This document shows positions 44,478-57,113 of a DNA stretch of 64,000 nucleotides, piece by piece. Location: the NCBI RefSeq assembly GCF_030272615.1, contig NC_081415.1, forward strand, positions 375,799,392-375,863,391, in the 5' to 3' direction. A program made the position numbers and the translations under genes. Every line of letters begins with the position of its first letter. Position 1 is the first letter of the stretch. The DNA comes from Cryptomeria japonica. Its lineage: Eukaryota > Streptophyta > Pinopsida > Cupressales > Cupressaceae. Below the pieces are notes generated by a model, which saw only the letters and a list, made by a program, of their open reading frames with translations, was not told where the DNA came from and ran no database searches.

Positions 44478-45608
44478 CTCTCATCCTCCTCTTTGTTCTC
44501 TTCAGTTGTTGCTCCCTCCCTTCTCTTTGGTCTTCCCCATCTCTAGGTCACTTCTTGGATACCTCTCTTTATCTCTTTGTGTATCTCTTTGGCTTAGCTT
44601 GTTTTCCTCCTTTTAATGGTTTTGTTCTTTGTGTATTGGTATTTCAGGGTCTTATGTATGTTTTAGCTTCATGCTTGGTTGCCTCTACTTAGTCTTCTTT
44701 GTTGGTTGTTTTATTCTCTACTAAAGTCTCTAGTTGTTGGTTTTGCTTGTTTCAGTTTTGTTTCTTATTTTCTCTTTGTCCTCTTTCTCATTTCTAGTCT
44801 TATTATTTTTTGATTAATTTTTGTTCTCTTTTTGGTTTATTTAATTTAATTTTTATTTATTCTTAGTTTCATATTTATTTTTATTTTTCTTTAGTTTTAT
44901 TTCCTTTTTACTGTTTGTTTTGTTCTTTTGTGTGTTTTTTTTTTTTTTTTTATGTTATTAGCTTTTTATTATTATAATTGTATATTGCTAGTTGCTTTTT
45001 ATTTGTATTTTATTAGTTTTTCTTTATTTCATTTATTTCTTAGTTTTATTTTTATTTTAGTTATATTTGTCTTTTACTACTTTATTATTGTTATTATTAT
45101 TATTATTACTACTTAGTTTCCTTTAGTTTTTTTTTTTTTTTTTGGTTATTTTTCTTTTTTACATCTATTTGCTTGTATTGCTTATTTTGCCTCTTCATTT
45201 ATTTATGTGCTTGTGCATTGATCTTTAGTTAATTTTTTATTTTTGTGCATTTTTTAGTCTTTTAATTATTTGATAATTTATAGTGATATTTAGATGTTTA
45301 TTCAATTACTGAGGCTTTTGCTTGTTTTCGGTGTCTATATTTTTTTGGTTTTGTTTTAATTCTTTGTGTTTCTTTTCATATATTTTTACTTTTGCTTTCT
45401 TTTATTATTTTTTTATCTCCTTTTCCTTCTCCTCATAGTTTGTGCTCGTTCGTCCCTCCCTCCTTCCTTCTTTTCTCCTCTTTTTAAGGAGCCTTGGCCT
45501 GCAGCTCGTCATCTTTCTCATCCTGATGATGGATCATGGAGTGTGATCCAAATCGTTGATGCTAAAAAATTGTTACACTATCAAATCTGGAAATATTTAG
45601 CTACATTC
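44478..45608 (+). repeat. Right arm of the 1.1-kb inverted repeat (Penelope-like 3' UTR)
   Basis: T-rich 3' untranslated sequence following the GIY-YIG frame. It is complementary to 41637-42738 across its length. The inner edge is CTCTCATCCTCCTCTTTGTT and the outer edge is the ATTTAGCTACATT word. Transcripts through both arms could fold into a long double-stranded RNA. Confidence 0.8.
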
Positions 45609-45660
45609 ATGGATTGTGGAAATTTGCTATCTTTAATCTGCCAGATATTTGTTTGACATA

Positions 45661-45776
45661 TTCAATTTGCCATGTTTTCTCTTGCTAACTGGGGGATAAA
45701 GACCAACTTGTTTAGCCACATGACAATTGCAGTAAAATTTTTTTGTCCCGTTATGTCAAATAAGTCTGCCAGACTT
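45661..45776 (+). repeat. Right direct repeat flanking the Penelope-like region
   Basis: TTCAATTTGCCATGTTTTCT through GTCAAATAAGTCTGCCAG pairs with 41523-41636. A partial extra copy of its end (CTGCCAGATATTTGTTTGAC) sits just inside at about 45637. Confidence 0.6.
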
Positions 45777-45955
45777 CTGTTTGACATCCCTGAGTGTCCA
45801 TTTGTATGAGAAATGATCAACTTCCAATCAGGGTATCTCCTTGGGTTTGCTACTTACCTTTTGTTCATTGGTTAGAACCATAGTTTAAAATTTGCTTGAA
45901 AACTCACTAGCAAGTTTTTACATGAAAGTGTGTTTTTTAAATGTTTGGAGATTTT

Positions 45956-47733
45956 TGTGATGTCCACACCCTAGTTAGTCTCTGTGACTGATGGGTTAGC
46001 CTATCATTTTTGGACTCTCGCAGGCTAACATTCTGGATAGAGAGTCTTAGTGGCTGTTCCACTTCTTCAGTTCAATCTTGGGTTTAGTTCCAAGGCCTTG
46101 GTAGTTGGTGTGTGGGCTTAGTTGCGAGACTTACTGTTTTTAGTAAGTCAATTTGACAGTTGTGCTATGTTTAGTCAGGGCACCTGGACACATGGGGGTT
46201 ATTCAGTGTTGACCCTTGCTTCTGACGGTTCGTCAAAATATTGAGGGAGATATTAATATTTTATTGGTTAAGTTATTTATTTAACTTATGTGCTTATATT
46301 ATAAAGTCATAAAGTGACTTTATTAATTTAAAAAGGCTGTTGAAATATTATAAAGTGATTTCTATTAAATCACTTAAATGATTTGGGCACCCAAGTTGAA
46401 CATAAACTATGCAAAGTTAATTAAATACATTTTAATGTATTTAAAATGCATTTGGGCGTACTTATTGAAAATCGTGCCATTTGGGGGTTATAAGGTGTTG
46501 GTGTAATTAATTATTCATGTTGGATATTACTACACCTTACTTAAGTTTACTTAGATACATGCATATTATAGTAGTTTGGGTATGAGACACTTGGGTGTTT
46601 GTGCCACATTGGGATAGTGTGTAGGAGATTTTCCACCTTTTCTAGTCTTATCTTGTTGTTACATTCCACATTCGGTGGGTGATCCACCTCATGTGGAATA
46701 TTATATTGTTTCTCCTACCCACCACACCTATTTCCTACCTACCCTTGTTTCTTATTGAGCTCCATGTCATGTTTGTGTGCTCACATATCCATATAGCCTT
46801 GCCTATATAAGCAGGTTCATATTCATTGTATGTAACGACAACTTTTGATGATCCAGTTGATTAGTGTTTTCATCTTGATAGAATACAGTTTATTCCTATC
46901 ATCTATATTTTGTCTCTCTATTGTACTTTTCATTGAGCTCTTGATCTTGGCAAATTCTCACATAAGGAAATCGGAAGCAATTCAAACTCCATTATTGATT
47001 ATTTGACATTGCTTGTTATTTTCTCTGTGGATTGTCTGAGACAAAGGTTTCAGATGGTTTTCTATTGAAGAACATTCATTCTTCATGGATTTGTGATTCT
47101 GAGGCTGTGAAAGATCAGCTGAATTATTGCAAATTGAGAGGGCTTCACACATAAGTTTTCAGGTGCTTCATTAGAGGTTATTTGCAGATTTGCAATAAGG
47201 AAGGAGGCAATACAGTTTAGAAGCCTCATTATCAGCATTCTTTCAGTTCAATAACCAGCTGTACAGGATTCATTGCTGGCTGTACCAATTTGGTTGATAC
47301 GTGGGGCTCCAAAAAAGAGTCGTTTTTCTTGGGAGGCTGGAACGCCTACCCAAAGTGCATTCTGAATGCACAATTCCCAACGCCTAGTCCTTTCAAGCTA
47401 TTATACCTACTTTCTGGCTCAGAGAAATCATTTCTTGGACTTGTACGACCTTTTTGGTCAGTTTCCAAATTTTGGCTGGCAAACACCAAATTTCTTCATT
47501 TAAAATAAGCTAAGGACCCACGGGTATGCAATTAGCAGTAGGATTTATTGCAGTAGATATCTTATTCATAATATAGTTGCAGTAGCTTTCAATTTTATTT
47601 CTATTTGGTTTTATGTGCAATTCTTGCCTGACACTTGTTATTTTATGCTTTAAAATTGTTCAAAAACCTTGAAAATCCAAAAACACAACAGCAATAGTAT
47701 TTCAGGAGAGTTAGAACCAACAGGGTTCTTACA
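45956..47733 (+). repeat. 5' LTR of the chromovirus (carries a nested solo LTR)
   Basis: Begins TGTGATGTCCACACCCTAG and ends AACAGGGTTCTTACA. It is 1778 bp because of the 46496-46967 insertion; without that and its duplication it matches the length of the 3' LTR within a few bases. The open frame 47290-47508 lies wholly inside and is repeated in the 3' LTR (53398-53616), so it is not a gene. Confidence 0.9.
46491..46967 (+). mobile_element. Solo LTR, 467 bp (TGTTGGTGTAA family), nested in the 5' LTR, TAAGG duplication
   Basis: The LTR proper is 46496-46962: TGTTGGTGTAATTAATTATT to AAATTCTCACA, with TAAGG at 46491-46495 and 46963-46967. The 3' LTR of the host element reads straight through at this point (TTATAATGAAATTGG), giving a clean empty site. 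It is a sister of the solo LTR at 28127-28591. The insertion is younger than the chromovirus. Confidence 0.9.
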
Positions 47734-47747
47734 ATTGTATCAGAGCT
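47734..47747 (+). promoter_or_regulatory. Primer-binding site (initiator tRNA-Met type)
   Basis: ATTGTATCAGAGCT directly follows the 5' LTR. The core TATCAGAGC is complementary to the 3' end of plant initiator tRNA-Met (usual form TGGTATCAGAGC), with one base of the GG lost. It would prime minus-strand DNA synthesis. Confidence 0.85.
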
Positions 47748-47781
47748 CCTATCTTGCCTTCCTGGAGGGTTAGAATATTTT

Positions 47782-49540
47782 ATGCATCAACAACAGACTG
47801 GCCCTCACAGGTATTACACACGCAAGAGACCTAGTTTATAGGGTGATCCTGATCAAACTGAAGAAATACCCTTGGAAATTATGGGGGACAAGAATGATGG
47901 TGAGCCACACAGAGAGGCTGTTAACAATGAGGACCAAGACGTCGAAGTTATTATGAGGGGTTTAGTAACAGGACAGCAACATGTGGCAAATGTGTTGCAG
48001 TAGTTGACTACGGCCATACAACAGATCATTGTGCCAAGGGGGCATAATCAGGAACCAGGAGGAAAATGGTAGTGTTGTTGGTTGCCCAAGGGCAAGAGTG
48101 ACTCCCACACACACCTATGATAGGCCTACATGCCCAACCTTTGTTAGAAATGAACCTGAAGAAGAGGACGTGGTTGAGGAAGATGAGGTGGCCTTTACGG
48201 TTAATGTGACCACACTTCATGATGAATGGGATGCATTACCACCAAGAGTTAAGGAACATCTTAAGTTTGACAGGTTCATGAGTCAGAAGAGGGAACATAA
48301 CAAGAAGTGGAATTGGAATGACAGGAAACCTTGGAACAAAACTAATGATCTCAAATATGCAATCAACAAGCTCATACTTTCTGCTTTTGATGGCAGCGGT
48401 AGAGTTACAGCTAGAGCTTGGATTAGCAAGTTGGATACCTTCTTGACCCTACGTCCTATGTCAGAAGAAGATGCTATTAAGTTTGCAGCTTTGCATTTGG
48501 ATAGGGTAGCTCATGACTGGTGGCACCATGGGATGGTTACTTTACATCATGACCTTATTACTACATACCAAGAATTCACTGATAGATTGGTTGAGCGTTT
48601 TGATAAAAGAGATCTAGAGTTGTATTTCAGGGATTTAGCTCAGCTGGAACAAATGGGCAGCTTGGAATCTTACATTAGTGAATTTCAGAAGCTTTCAGTT
48701 ATGGTAACTAACATCTCAGAGAGAAGGCTGGTCATTCTTTTTGTTGAAGGTCTTTATGAGCCTATGAAGGGTTGGATTAAGGCTTTTAATCCCCCTACCT
48801 TGCAAGAAGCCATGAGGAAGGCACGTAGCATGGAACTTACCACTCCTCGTAGTAGGTTCACTCCAAACAACTCAAAACCGTCCTCATTATTTAATGACAA
48901 CAAGTCTAATCCAAAGAAATCAGAAAACGTGGACCAAAAGAAGAAGTTTGCAGCACCTTTGGATAGGGAAACACTTAATGACTTGCGTAGAAGGAAACTG
49001 TGTTTTCACTGCAAAGACCCTTATGATCAAAACCATGATTGTCCCCTCAAGCCTAAGGGTCAAAATAGGCATATGGAGTGGTTTTATGAGGGAGAAAACA
49101 TGACTGATAACACAGACCAGCAAGCTGATCAAGATGATTCAGAGACTGAAAATTCAGAGAAGGGAGTTGAAAATGAAGGGGAATTTGATCTACAAGAAGC
49201 TCATATGTCTAGCATGCAGGGAGAAGGTTCTTTTAGGTTGCGTGGACTCTTGGCTGGTCAAAGAGTCATTTCTCTACTTGATACAGGTGCAACTCATAAT
49301 TTTATAGATGCACAGTTGGTGGAGAAGCGTGGGATTCAAACTCAAGAGTTTGAAGGCATATTGGTGAAAGTTGTTGATGGTTATGTGCTAACTTGTGATA
49401 GAATGATTTCAGACTTACCTATGAAACTCAATAATTATGAATTCAAAGTTGATTTTTATGTGGTTAACATGGGAAACATGGATGTGGTCCTTGGCATGAC
49501 ATGGCTTCATGCAATAGGTGAATTTACACTCAAACCTTAG
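47782..49540 (+). pseudogene. Chromovirus gag and protease region
   Basis: The probable start is the ATG at 47782 (MHQQQTGPHRYYTRKR). A stop at about 47839, another near 48001 and a frameshift near 48060 precede the long open frame 48029-49540. Conserved parts: the gag core around WISKLDTFLTLRPM, VAHDWWHHG and YFRDLAQLEQMGSLESYI; a basic Lys/Asn linker; a CCHC knuckle CFHCKDPYDQNHDC (CX2CX7HXC) near 49000; an acidic spacer; then the aspartic protease LLDTGATHNFID near 49275 and VVLGMTWL near 49490. Gag forms the particle and binds RNA; the protease cleaves the polyprotein. The TAG at 49538-49540 separates it from pol. Confidence 0.88.
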
Positions 49541-52526
49541 AGATATGGAGATGAAATTCAAAGTTGATGGGACTAATCATGTTCTTAAAGCTATCAAGAC
49601 CAGCAACTTAAAATTAATCACTCTTAAAAGATTGGAGAGACTTATCAGACATGACATGGTGGATTGGGTAGCAGAGTGTAAAGTAATGCCTACTTATGAG
49701 GAGCAGCATAAAACACCTTACCATTTAGATATTCAAGAGCTTAGAGTCAAGCATACAAAGGTGTTTAGTGACATACCTCCCGGTAGGCCTCCTGATAGAG
49801 GTATAGAGCACATCATTGAGCTTGAAGAGGGCACCAAGCCCATCACGATTACACCTTACAGGCACCCAAAGCGTTTGAAAGATGAAATTGAGAAAACCAT
49901 CAAAGAACTTTTAGCAATGGGACACATAAGGCCGAGTAAGTCTCCTTTCGCTTCGTCAGTTGTTTTGGTGAAGAAGAAAGATGGCACACTTAGAATTTGC
50001 ATTGATTATCGTATGCTGAATAGAAGGACGATAAAGAACAGGTATCCCATTCCTCACATCAATGAGTGTTGATAGATGCATTGATGAGTGTTGATAGATG
50101 AGCTTCATGGAGCTTGTTATTTCTCTAAGATTGACTTGAGGACAGGCTATCATCAGATCAGTGTCAGGGAGTAGGATATTGAGAAGACTACATTCAGATG
50201 TCATTGTGGACACTATGAGTTTTTGGTTATGCCTTTTGGGTTAACCAACGCACCAGCAACCTTTCAGTCCACTAGAATTCTAGTCTCAGTTGAGGAGATT
50301 TGTTTTGGTTTTCTTTGATGACATTTTGGTTTACAACAGAACTTGGGAGGAACACCTAGTTCACTTGGATACTATTTTAGGCATACTTGACAGGGTGTCT
50401 TTTTACACCAAGGAGTCCAAGTGTGCATTGGGTATGGCAGAACTTTTGTATTTGGGTCACATAATCAGCAGAGAGGGAGTTTGCATGGATCCTGATAAGG
50501 TTTGTGCCATTGTCGATTAGCCTACGCTTGAGACTTTGACTCAGCTCAGGGGATTTGTAGGTTTATGTGCCTTCTACTGTCGGTTTGTTAGTGGTTTCTC
50601 ACAGCATGGTGCACCACTTACTGATTGGACAAAGAAGGGTGCATTTGTTTGGACACCTCTAGCACAGGAATGTTTTGAGAAGTTCACGCAATTGATGACT
50701 ACATGTCCAGTTCTAGCTTTACCAGATTTCACCAAACCTTTTGAGCTTCATTGTGATGCATGTGGAGAGGGTATTGGTGCAGTGATTATGCATGATCGTC
50801 ATCCTATAGCTTTCGAGAGCAGGAAGCTTAGGGGTCTTGAGAGGAGCTATAGTATTTATGATAAGGAAATGTTGGCCATAATGCATGCAATGGCTAAGTT
50901 CAGGCAATACTTTAGTTGGCAGCAAGTTTTGTGTCAAAACTGATCATAATAGCTTGAAGCATTTCCTTGGACAACAGGATCTAAATGAGCGTCAACAGAA
51001 GTGGGTCAGCAAGTTACAGTCTTATGATTTTGACATCTCCTATGTCAAAGAGACTCATAACATTGTTGTTGATGCCTTATCTCGCCGTCCCCATTTGAGC
51101 TCCATGACAATAGTTTCCGAAGATTTTAAACACTTGATTATAGCAGAGTATGCCAAGAATTCATGGGCTTCTAGCATTATTGATGGGACAGTACAGGATA
51201 TCATGTACTCTCTTGTGAATGATCTTGTCATTTACAAAGAGAATATTTTTTAGTCCCAGATTCAGATATGAGGAACACGGTATTGAGATCGTTACATGAT
51301 TCACCCATGGCTGATCATCCCGGTTACGTTAAGACCTATAGGCAGGTATGGGAGAGATTTACTTGGAAAGGTCTCAAATCTGATGTTCTCCAGCATGTCA
51401 GGGAGTGTTTTGTTTGTTAGCAAAACAAGCAGGAGCATACTTTCCCTACTGGGTTACTTCAGCCACTTCCTATTTCTTAGAGGAAGTGGGAATGCGTGTC
51501 TATGGACTTTATTACGGGCTTACCGAAAGCTCAAGTGAGAGACACCATTTATGTGGTAGTTGATTGGTTGATTAAGTATGCATATTTCTTCCTGATCACG
51601 ATTACTTATTCAGTTGCATAGGTGGCCGATCTTTTCTTTCATGAGGTATTCAGATTGCATGGGTTACCTCAGAGTATTGTCAGTGATAGAGACAGTAGGT
51701 TCATGGGTAACTTTTGGTAGGAGTTATTCAGACTGTGCAGACAGAGCTCACTCCGAGTACTAGCTACCGCCCTCAGACTGACGGGCAGATAGAGATTGTC
51801 AACAAATTGGTGGAGGGATACATGCGGAACTACATTTCTGGGCAGCAAAAGGCTTGGGTGAAGTGGTTGCTACTTTGTGAGTATTGTTATAATTCCATTC
51901 ACCACATGTCTATTCAGATGACACAATTCAGAGCTTTGTATGGTTATGATGCTCCTAGTTTTCTGGATTTATTGTTGAGCGATTGCAGAGAACTAGTATA
52001 TCATGAGCGCTCTTCGTGAGAACATTCAGAAGGCTTGGAATCAACAGAAGCAATATGTTGATCAGAGGAAGGTTGAGAGATCTTTTGAGATCGGGGATAT
52101 GGTGTATCTGATGCTTCGACCCTATAGATATTCCTCTCTTAGGAAGAAGGGCTCTGAGAAACTCAAGCCACGTTATTATGGGCCATTCAGGATTATCAGG
52201 CGAGTTGGCGAGGTGGCTTATGAGTTGGATTTACCCACAGATAGTAAGGTCCATAATGTGTTCCATGTTTCGCGCCTCAAGAAGGCATTGGGACAGCATA
52301 TAGCTCCTTCAGACTTACCACCCTTGGATGATGAGGGGAAGTTGATTTTAGTAACTGAGGCCGCCATAGAGACTAGAGAGCATCACCTTAAGAGGCGGGT
52401 CATCAGGGAAATTTTGGTTAAGTGGAGAGATCTGTTGATAGAGGATGCTACTTGGGAAAGTGAGAGCATTTTACAACATCCAACATTGATTTTGCTTGAG
52501 GACAAGCAAATTCAGGGAGGGCGGAC
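49541..52526 (+). pseudogene. Chromovirus pol: RT, RNase H, integrase, chromodomain (decayed)
   Basis: RT from about 49860: [46 protein letters not shown], then VFFDDILVY (catalytic DD). RNase H at about 50735-51095: FELHCDACGEGIGAV, KEMLAIMHA, DALSRRP. Integrase at about 51290-51980: an HHCC finger (HPGYVKTYRQV, VRECFVC), then the DDE core [23 protein letters not shown] and RPQTDGQIE. C-terminal chromodomain at about 52390-52500: REILVKWRDLLIEDATWE. A 22-bp tandem duplication at about 50066-50098 with stops, a frameshift near 50280, and TAGs at 50518, 51251, 51418, 51478 and 51718 inactivate it. The chromodomain would steer insertion to heterochromatin in an active relative. Confidence 0.9.
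52513..52526 (+). promoter_or_regulatory. Polypurine tract before the 3' LTR
   Basis: CAGGGAGGGCGGAC lies immediately upstream of the 3' LTR start at 52527, the expected place for the plus-strand primer. It overlaps the end of the pol reading frame. Confidence 0.75.
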
Positions 52527-53843
52527 TATGATGTCCCCACCCTAGTTAGTCTCTATGACTCATGGGTTAGCCTATCATTTTTGGACTCTTGTAGGCTAAC
52601 ATTCTGGATAGAGGGTCTTAGTGGCAGTTCCACTTCTTCAGTTCAGTCTTGGGTTTAGTTCCAGGGCCTTAGCAGTTGGTGTGTGGGCTTTGTTGTGGGA
52701 CTTACTATTTTTAGTAAGTCAATCTGGCAGTTGTGCTATGTTTAGTCAGGGCACCTCGACACATTGGGGTTATTTAGTGTTGACCCCTGCTTTTGACGGT
52801 TCGTCAAAATATTGAGGGAGATTAATATTTTAGTTGATAAGTTATTTATTTAACTTATGTGCTTATATTATAAAGTCATAAAGTGACTTTATTAATTTAA
52901 AAAGTCCGTTGAAATATTATAAAGTGATTTCTATTAAATCACTTAAATGATTTGGGCACCCAAGTTGAATATAAACTATGCAAAGTTAATTAAATACATT
53001 TAATGTATTTAAATGCATTTGGGCGTACTTATTGAAAATCGTGCCATTTGGGGGTTATAATGAAATTGGAAGCAATTCAATCTCCATTATTGATTATTTG
53101 ACATTGCTTGTTATTTTCTCCGTGGATTGTCTGAGACAAGGGTTTCAAAGGGTTTTCTATTGAAGAACGTTCATTCTTCATGGATCTGTGATTCCGAGGC
53201 TGTGAAAGATTAACTGACTTATTGCAAATTGAGAGGGCTTCACATAGAAGTTTTCAGGTGCTTCATTAGAGGTTAATTGTGCTAGTTATTTGCAGATTTG
53301 GAATAAGGAAGGCGGCAATACAGTTTAGAAGCCTTATTAGCAACATTCTTTCAGTTCAATAACCAGCCATATAGGATTCATTGCTGGCCGTACCAATTTG
53401 GTTGGCACATGGGGCTCCAAAAAAGAGGCGTTTTGCCTAGGAGGCTGGAACGCCTACCCAAAGTGCATTCTGAATGCACAATTCCCAATGTCTAGTCCTT
53501 TCAAGCTATTCTACCTACTTTCTGGCTTAGAAAAATCATTTCCTGGACTTGTACGGCCTTTTTGGTCAGTTTCCCAGTTCTGGCTAGCAAACACCAAATT
53601 TCTTCATTTAAAATAAGCTAAGGACCCACGGGTATGCAATTAGCAGTAGGATTTATTGTAGCAGGTATCTTATTCATAATATAGTTGCAGTTGCTCTCAA
53701 TTTTATTTCTATTTGGTTTTATGTGCAATTCTTGCGTGGCACATGTGTTATTTTATGCTTTAAAGTAGTTAAAAAACCTTGAAAATCTGAAAACACAACA
53801 GCAATAGTATTTCAGGAGAGTTAGAACCAGCAGGGTTCTTACA
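52527..53843 (+). repeat. 3' LTR of the chromovirus
   Basis: Starts TATGATGTCCCCACCCTAG, where the canonical TG is changed to TA, and ends AGCAGGGTTCTTACA. At 1317 bp it is the uninterrupted form of the 5' LTR. Confidence 0.9.
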
Positions 53844-53848
53844 ATTTT

Positions 53849-56800
53849 GCCAAGTTTTGTCGAGTCACCGAGTTTCAATCAAATTTGTGTTTGCTGATGA
53901 TAAGAAAGTTAGTGACAGACATTTATCACGATTGTCCTCTCCTTATAAATGTCTTCCCATAAACTTATGGTTGTAGTTGCTAAGGTTCATATGTTGTCAT
54001 TACCATACGTTGTTACACATTTTATGAAGTTATGGCCTCCATGCCAATCAAAATATTCTGAAATGTAGGACTGAATGAAAGCTAGAATAGTTTAATGTGG
54101 TGACTGCTATACAGTATGTTCTAGCAATGATTTTCTAGAACTCTCTACGGGATCTCTTTAGGGCAAACAAACATAACGAGAATTTGAAATAGTTACAAAA
54201 AATGTAAAGTGGTGTGGATAAAAGTAAAACTTGTATTTTTCTCAAGCACTTACCTATGAATAACTTGCAGAAGGCTAAAATATATGTTTCAACTGTGTAG
54301 GTCTTGACTGGATTCAGAATCCAGATACTTGAATTGATGTATCAAGTCAGGGTTTCCAACCATATTATTTTATTCCTGGATTGGAGTAAAAAGATCACGC
54401 AAATGAAAATCCTCGATGTTTGATTCTTTGGGATCACATTGAAGTAGAACGGAATCTCAGCTGTTGGAATGTACTGGAACCTGTGGTCTGCTCCGTCACA
54501 CAGCTTATTTCAGTTTTGTATTGTATTGATCTGACACTGAGGTTCCCATAAAATAGGCTGCCTAAAATGGAGCTCCCATTGTGTTGGATACTCTAGGTAA
54601 TTTGACATGTTGATTTAGTGTTTGATCGTGATGTGAAATGCATTAGCACTTATCGGAATGTTTATGATTAATAGTGATACCTTATGCTACATATTTTTAT
54701 AGATTGTGTTCTTTAAACAATTTTCTTTCGAATGATTTGTTTCATTATTATTTTGGAATCTATAGCATTGATCACTGAATCTGTTTTTAACTTTTTCTTT
54801 CTCCACCCTCGTTTATTGATGTAATCTTTCAATAAGCATTTATGCATTGTAAGGTTAAGCTGATGTATAGGTCTAATGATGATGGACAAAAATCTCTCAT
54901 TTGAAAAATTTATTTAGAGAAAGTCATTTATTTTTTCTCTGCTAATAATGCCATCGTTGTATGAGCCTGAGTAATTAGAATACAGCAAATGTGGTCATAC
55001 TTAAGAGAATCTTCTGTGGGATTACCTTTCATACTTTCTACATGAATTGGATTTGCGTTAGGAAGCCATCTTTTTAAATTTTCTTATTGACGTAAGACTT
55101 AAAAGATCAATTCAATCATTGGAAAGTTAAGCTCATATATAAAACTATTGATGATGGACAAAAGTTTCTCCTCTTGAAATTTCCTGAAGCAATATTCATA
55201 TGATCTTCCCTGTGTTAGAAGAAGTTTCATATCTCAAAATTTTGCAAAGCCATATTCATATGATCTCTCTTTGCTGATAATGTCACAGTTCCTTGTTACT
55301 ATGAGCTGCCTATTGATGTACAAATATTTTAATATAATGCACAGCAGCCCCTGACCTTGATTAGGAAAAGAAAAGAATTATCAAATTGAGAGAAACAATA
55401 CAACCATTCATTTGTCTTTTTTAACTGCTTCATGTTTTTGTCTCGTGGAATTTCGCCACTTTTTTATAACATTCAGATTAGAATATATGATGTTCTCTAA
55501 TAAAATTTCATATAACACTAGTGTGAGGTTTGAAGCTCTCTCAAAATAGAGGTTCTAATAAACATTGAATTTTGCCACCGATTTGTTTTGGATCTTTAGA
55601 TGTATTGAGGCAAGACCATGCATTGTTTGATATCACAACATGAAAAATATTATTCCAAAACATATCACTGTGAATAATCAACATTCATTGTGACTTCTTG
55701 TGATGGCCTTGTAACTAACTGTAACCGCTTAAAGGAATTATATCTAATTGTTTGATTTTATGTCAAGAGATGTAACCTATAGTGGTAGCATGAGGGAGAA
55801 GCATTTGATATCATGACCATGAAAGGAAAACTATTTAGCAATAGACATTTAAAAAAGTATCAATACACCAAAATATTAAAATTAATTAAAAAGTAACATG
55901 TAAATAAATAAGATTTACTACATTACTCAGTAAAAATATAAAACAAATGAATTTACCAAAATATAAATTATACATTGTAGATAAAACAAAATAATTCATA
56001 AATTAAAAAAAGAAGTTATAAAGTGATTTAAAATGAGATAAGACTGAAGTAGTTCCATGTGCGGTAAAAGTATATCAACTATAGCCAAGTTGTAAAGTAA
56101 GAACAAATGCAACCTAGATTATCTTCGAGTGAGTATCTATTCAACTTCACACCTATTACTCTAGTGTGAGATCAGGATACAGATTTGAGAAGACCTACTT
56201 CCACCTTACAACGATTGTCCAATAAATGTTATCATCCAAGTCCCCTAGGATAAGATGTAGGGAAGGGTTTATCTATTAGCATAACATAAATAGAGGAACA
56301 TCTAGTAAGAGATGTCAATTACTAATCATAAACCTTAAGAGTAGACAAGTGTCACATCAAAGTTGATGGAATTACATTAGTAGAAATATGAGGTTAAACC
56401 ATAGAATTATTAGTTGGGTGGGACTCACCAATAGGAGCTGGAGTGGTAGCAACATGACTCACTAGATTGGTGCTAACTATCAAAAAACCTTGTCGAGAGT
56501 AGAGTCTATAGGGGGAATAGGAGGTGATCGACCCAATATCTTGAAAATACTTATCATTAGAAGTGTTGGCAGTCAAATGATCATTGTGGAGATTTTGACA
56601 CCATGTAGTTACCCATTTTCATTGAGAGTGAACAATTTGAAGCTAGGTGGTTGATGGCAAAACATCATCTATGCCTAAAGGGGAGATCCTCATGGTCAAG
56701 TAGTTGAGTCAAAGTTCTATTCCCCACAATCAAAATGATGTTTTTGTGAAGAGCCTTGGATTTTTCTATATTTTCTATAAAATAAGCAAATGTAGTGTGG

Positions 56801-56909
56801 CCCATGAAAAAGGTAGTAGAATCAACCTTCAAGAAGCAACCGATTTCTCTTATAATGGTCTCATGGTAGGAGTCTTTATAGAATCAAAGATAGATTTGGT
56901 AGCTTGAAC
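53849..56909. other. Spacer without recognisable genes
   Basis: AT-rich. A diffuse internal duplication (GGTTAAGCTGATGTATAGG at 54852 and GAAAGTTAAGCTCATATATA at 55122, each followed by GATGATGGACAAAA) suggests decayed repeats. The minus-strand frame 56394-56576 is not family-like. Confidence 0.4.
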
Positions 56910-57101
56910 CAAGCTATTATGATTTTGAGAGGTTTAGAAAGGTGGTTGAAGGAGATGAATGAAGGCTTGACTAAGGGGGTGCTCTCTTCACGTCCAAAGT
57001 TTATTCAAGCTATTATGATTTTGAGAGGTTTAGAAAGGTGGTTGAAGGAGATGAATGAAGGCTTGACTAAGGGGGTGCTCTCTTCACGTCCAAAGTTTAT
57101 T
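56910..57101 (+). repeat. Exact tandem duplication, 2 x 96 bp
   Basis: The units 56910-57005 and 57006-57101 are identical as far as I can read, including GGTTTAGAAAGGTGGTTGAA and GGGGGTGCTCTCTTCACGTC. Because 96 is divisible by 3, the open frame across it encodes a repeated 32-residue block (LERWLKEMNEGLTKGVLS), but the frame is only 69 codons, without other support. Identity means a very recent duplication, or an assembly artefact. Confidence 0.9.
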
Positions 57102-57113
57102 GTCAAGCACTAA

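Larger units (their letters stand above)
45951..53848 (+). mobile_element. Ty3/gypsy chromovirus with both LTRs and ATTTT duplication
   Basis: ATTTT at 45951-45955 and 53844-53848 flanks the element proper (45956-53843). Internal order: tRNA-Met-type primer site, gag, protease, RT, RNase H, integrase, chromodomain, polypurine tract; integrase after RT and the chromodomain define a chromovirus. LTR length and order would fit a Tekay-like lineage, but that needs an RT tree. The two LTRs differ at about 14 of the first 175 aligned bases by eye, so it is not a recent insertion, and pol is full of stops. A 467-bp foreign solo LTR sits in the 5' LTR. Confidence 0.92.

Noticed and set aside
47290-47508. 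72-codon frame repeated at 53398-53616
   Set aside because: Both lie at the same place in the two LTRs; duplicated because the LTR is, not because it is a gene.
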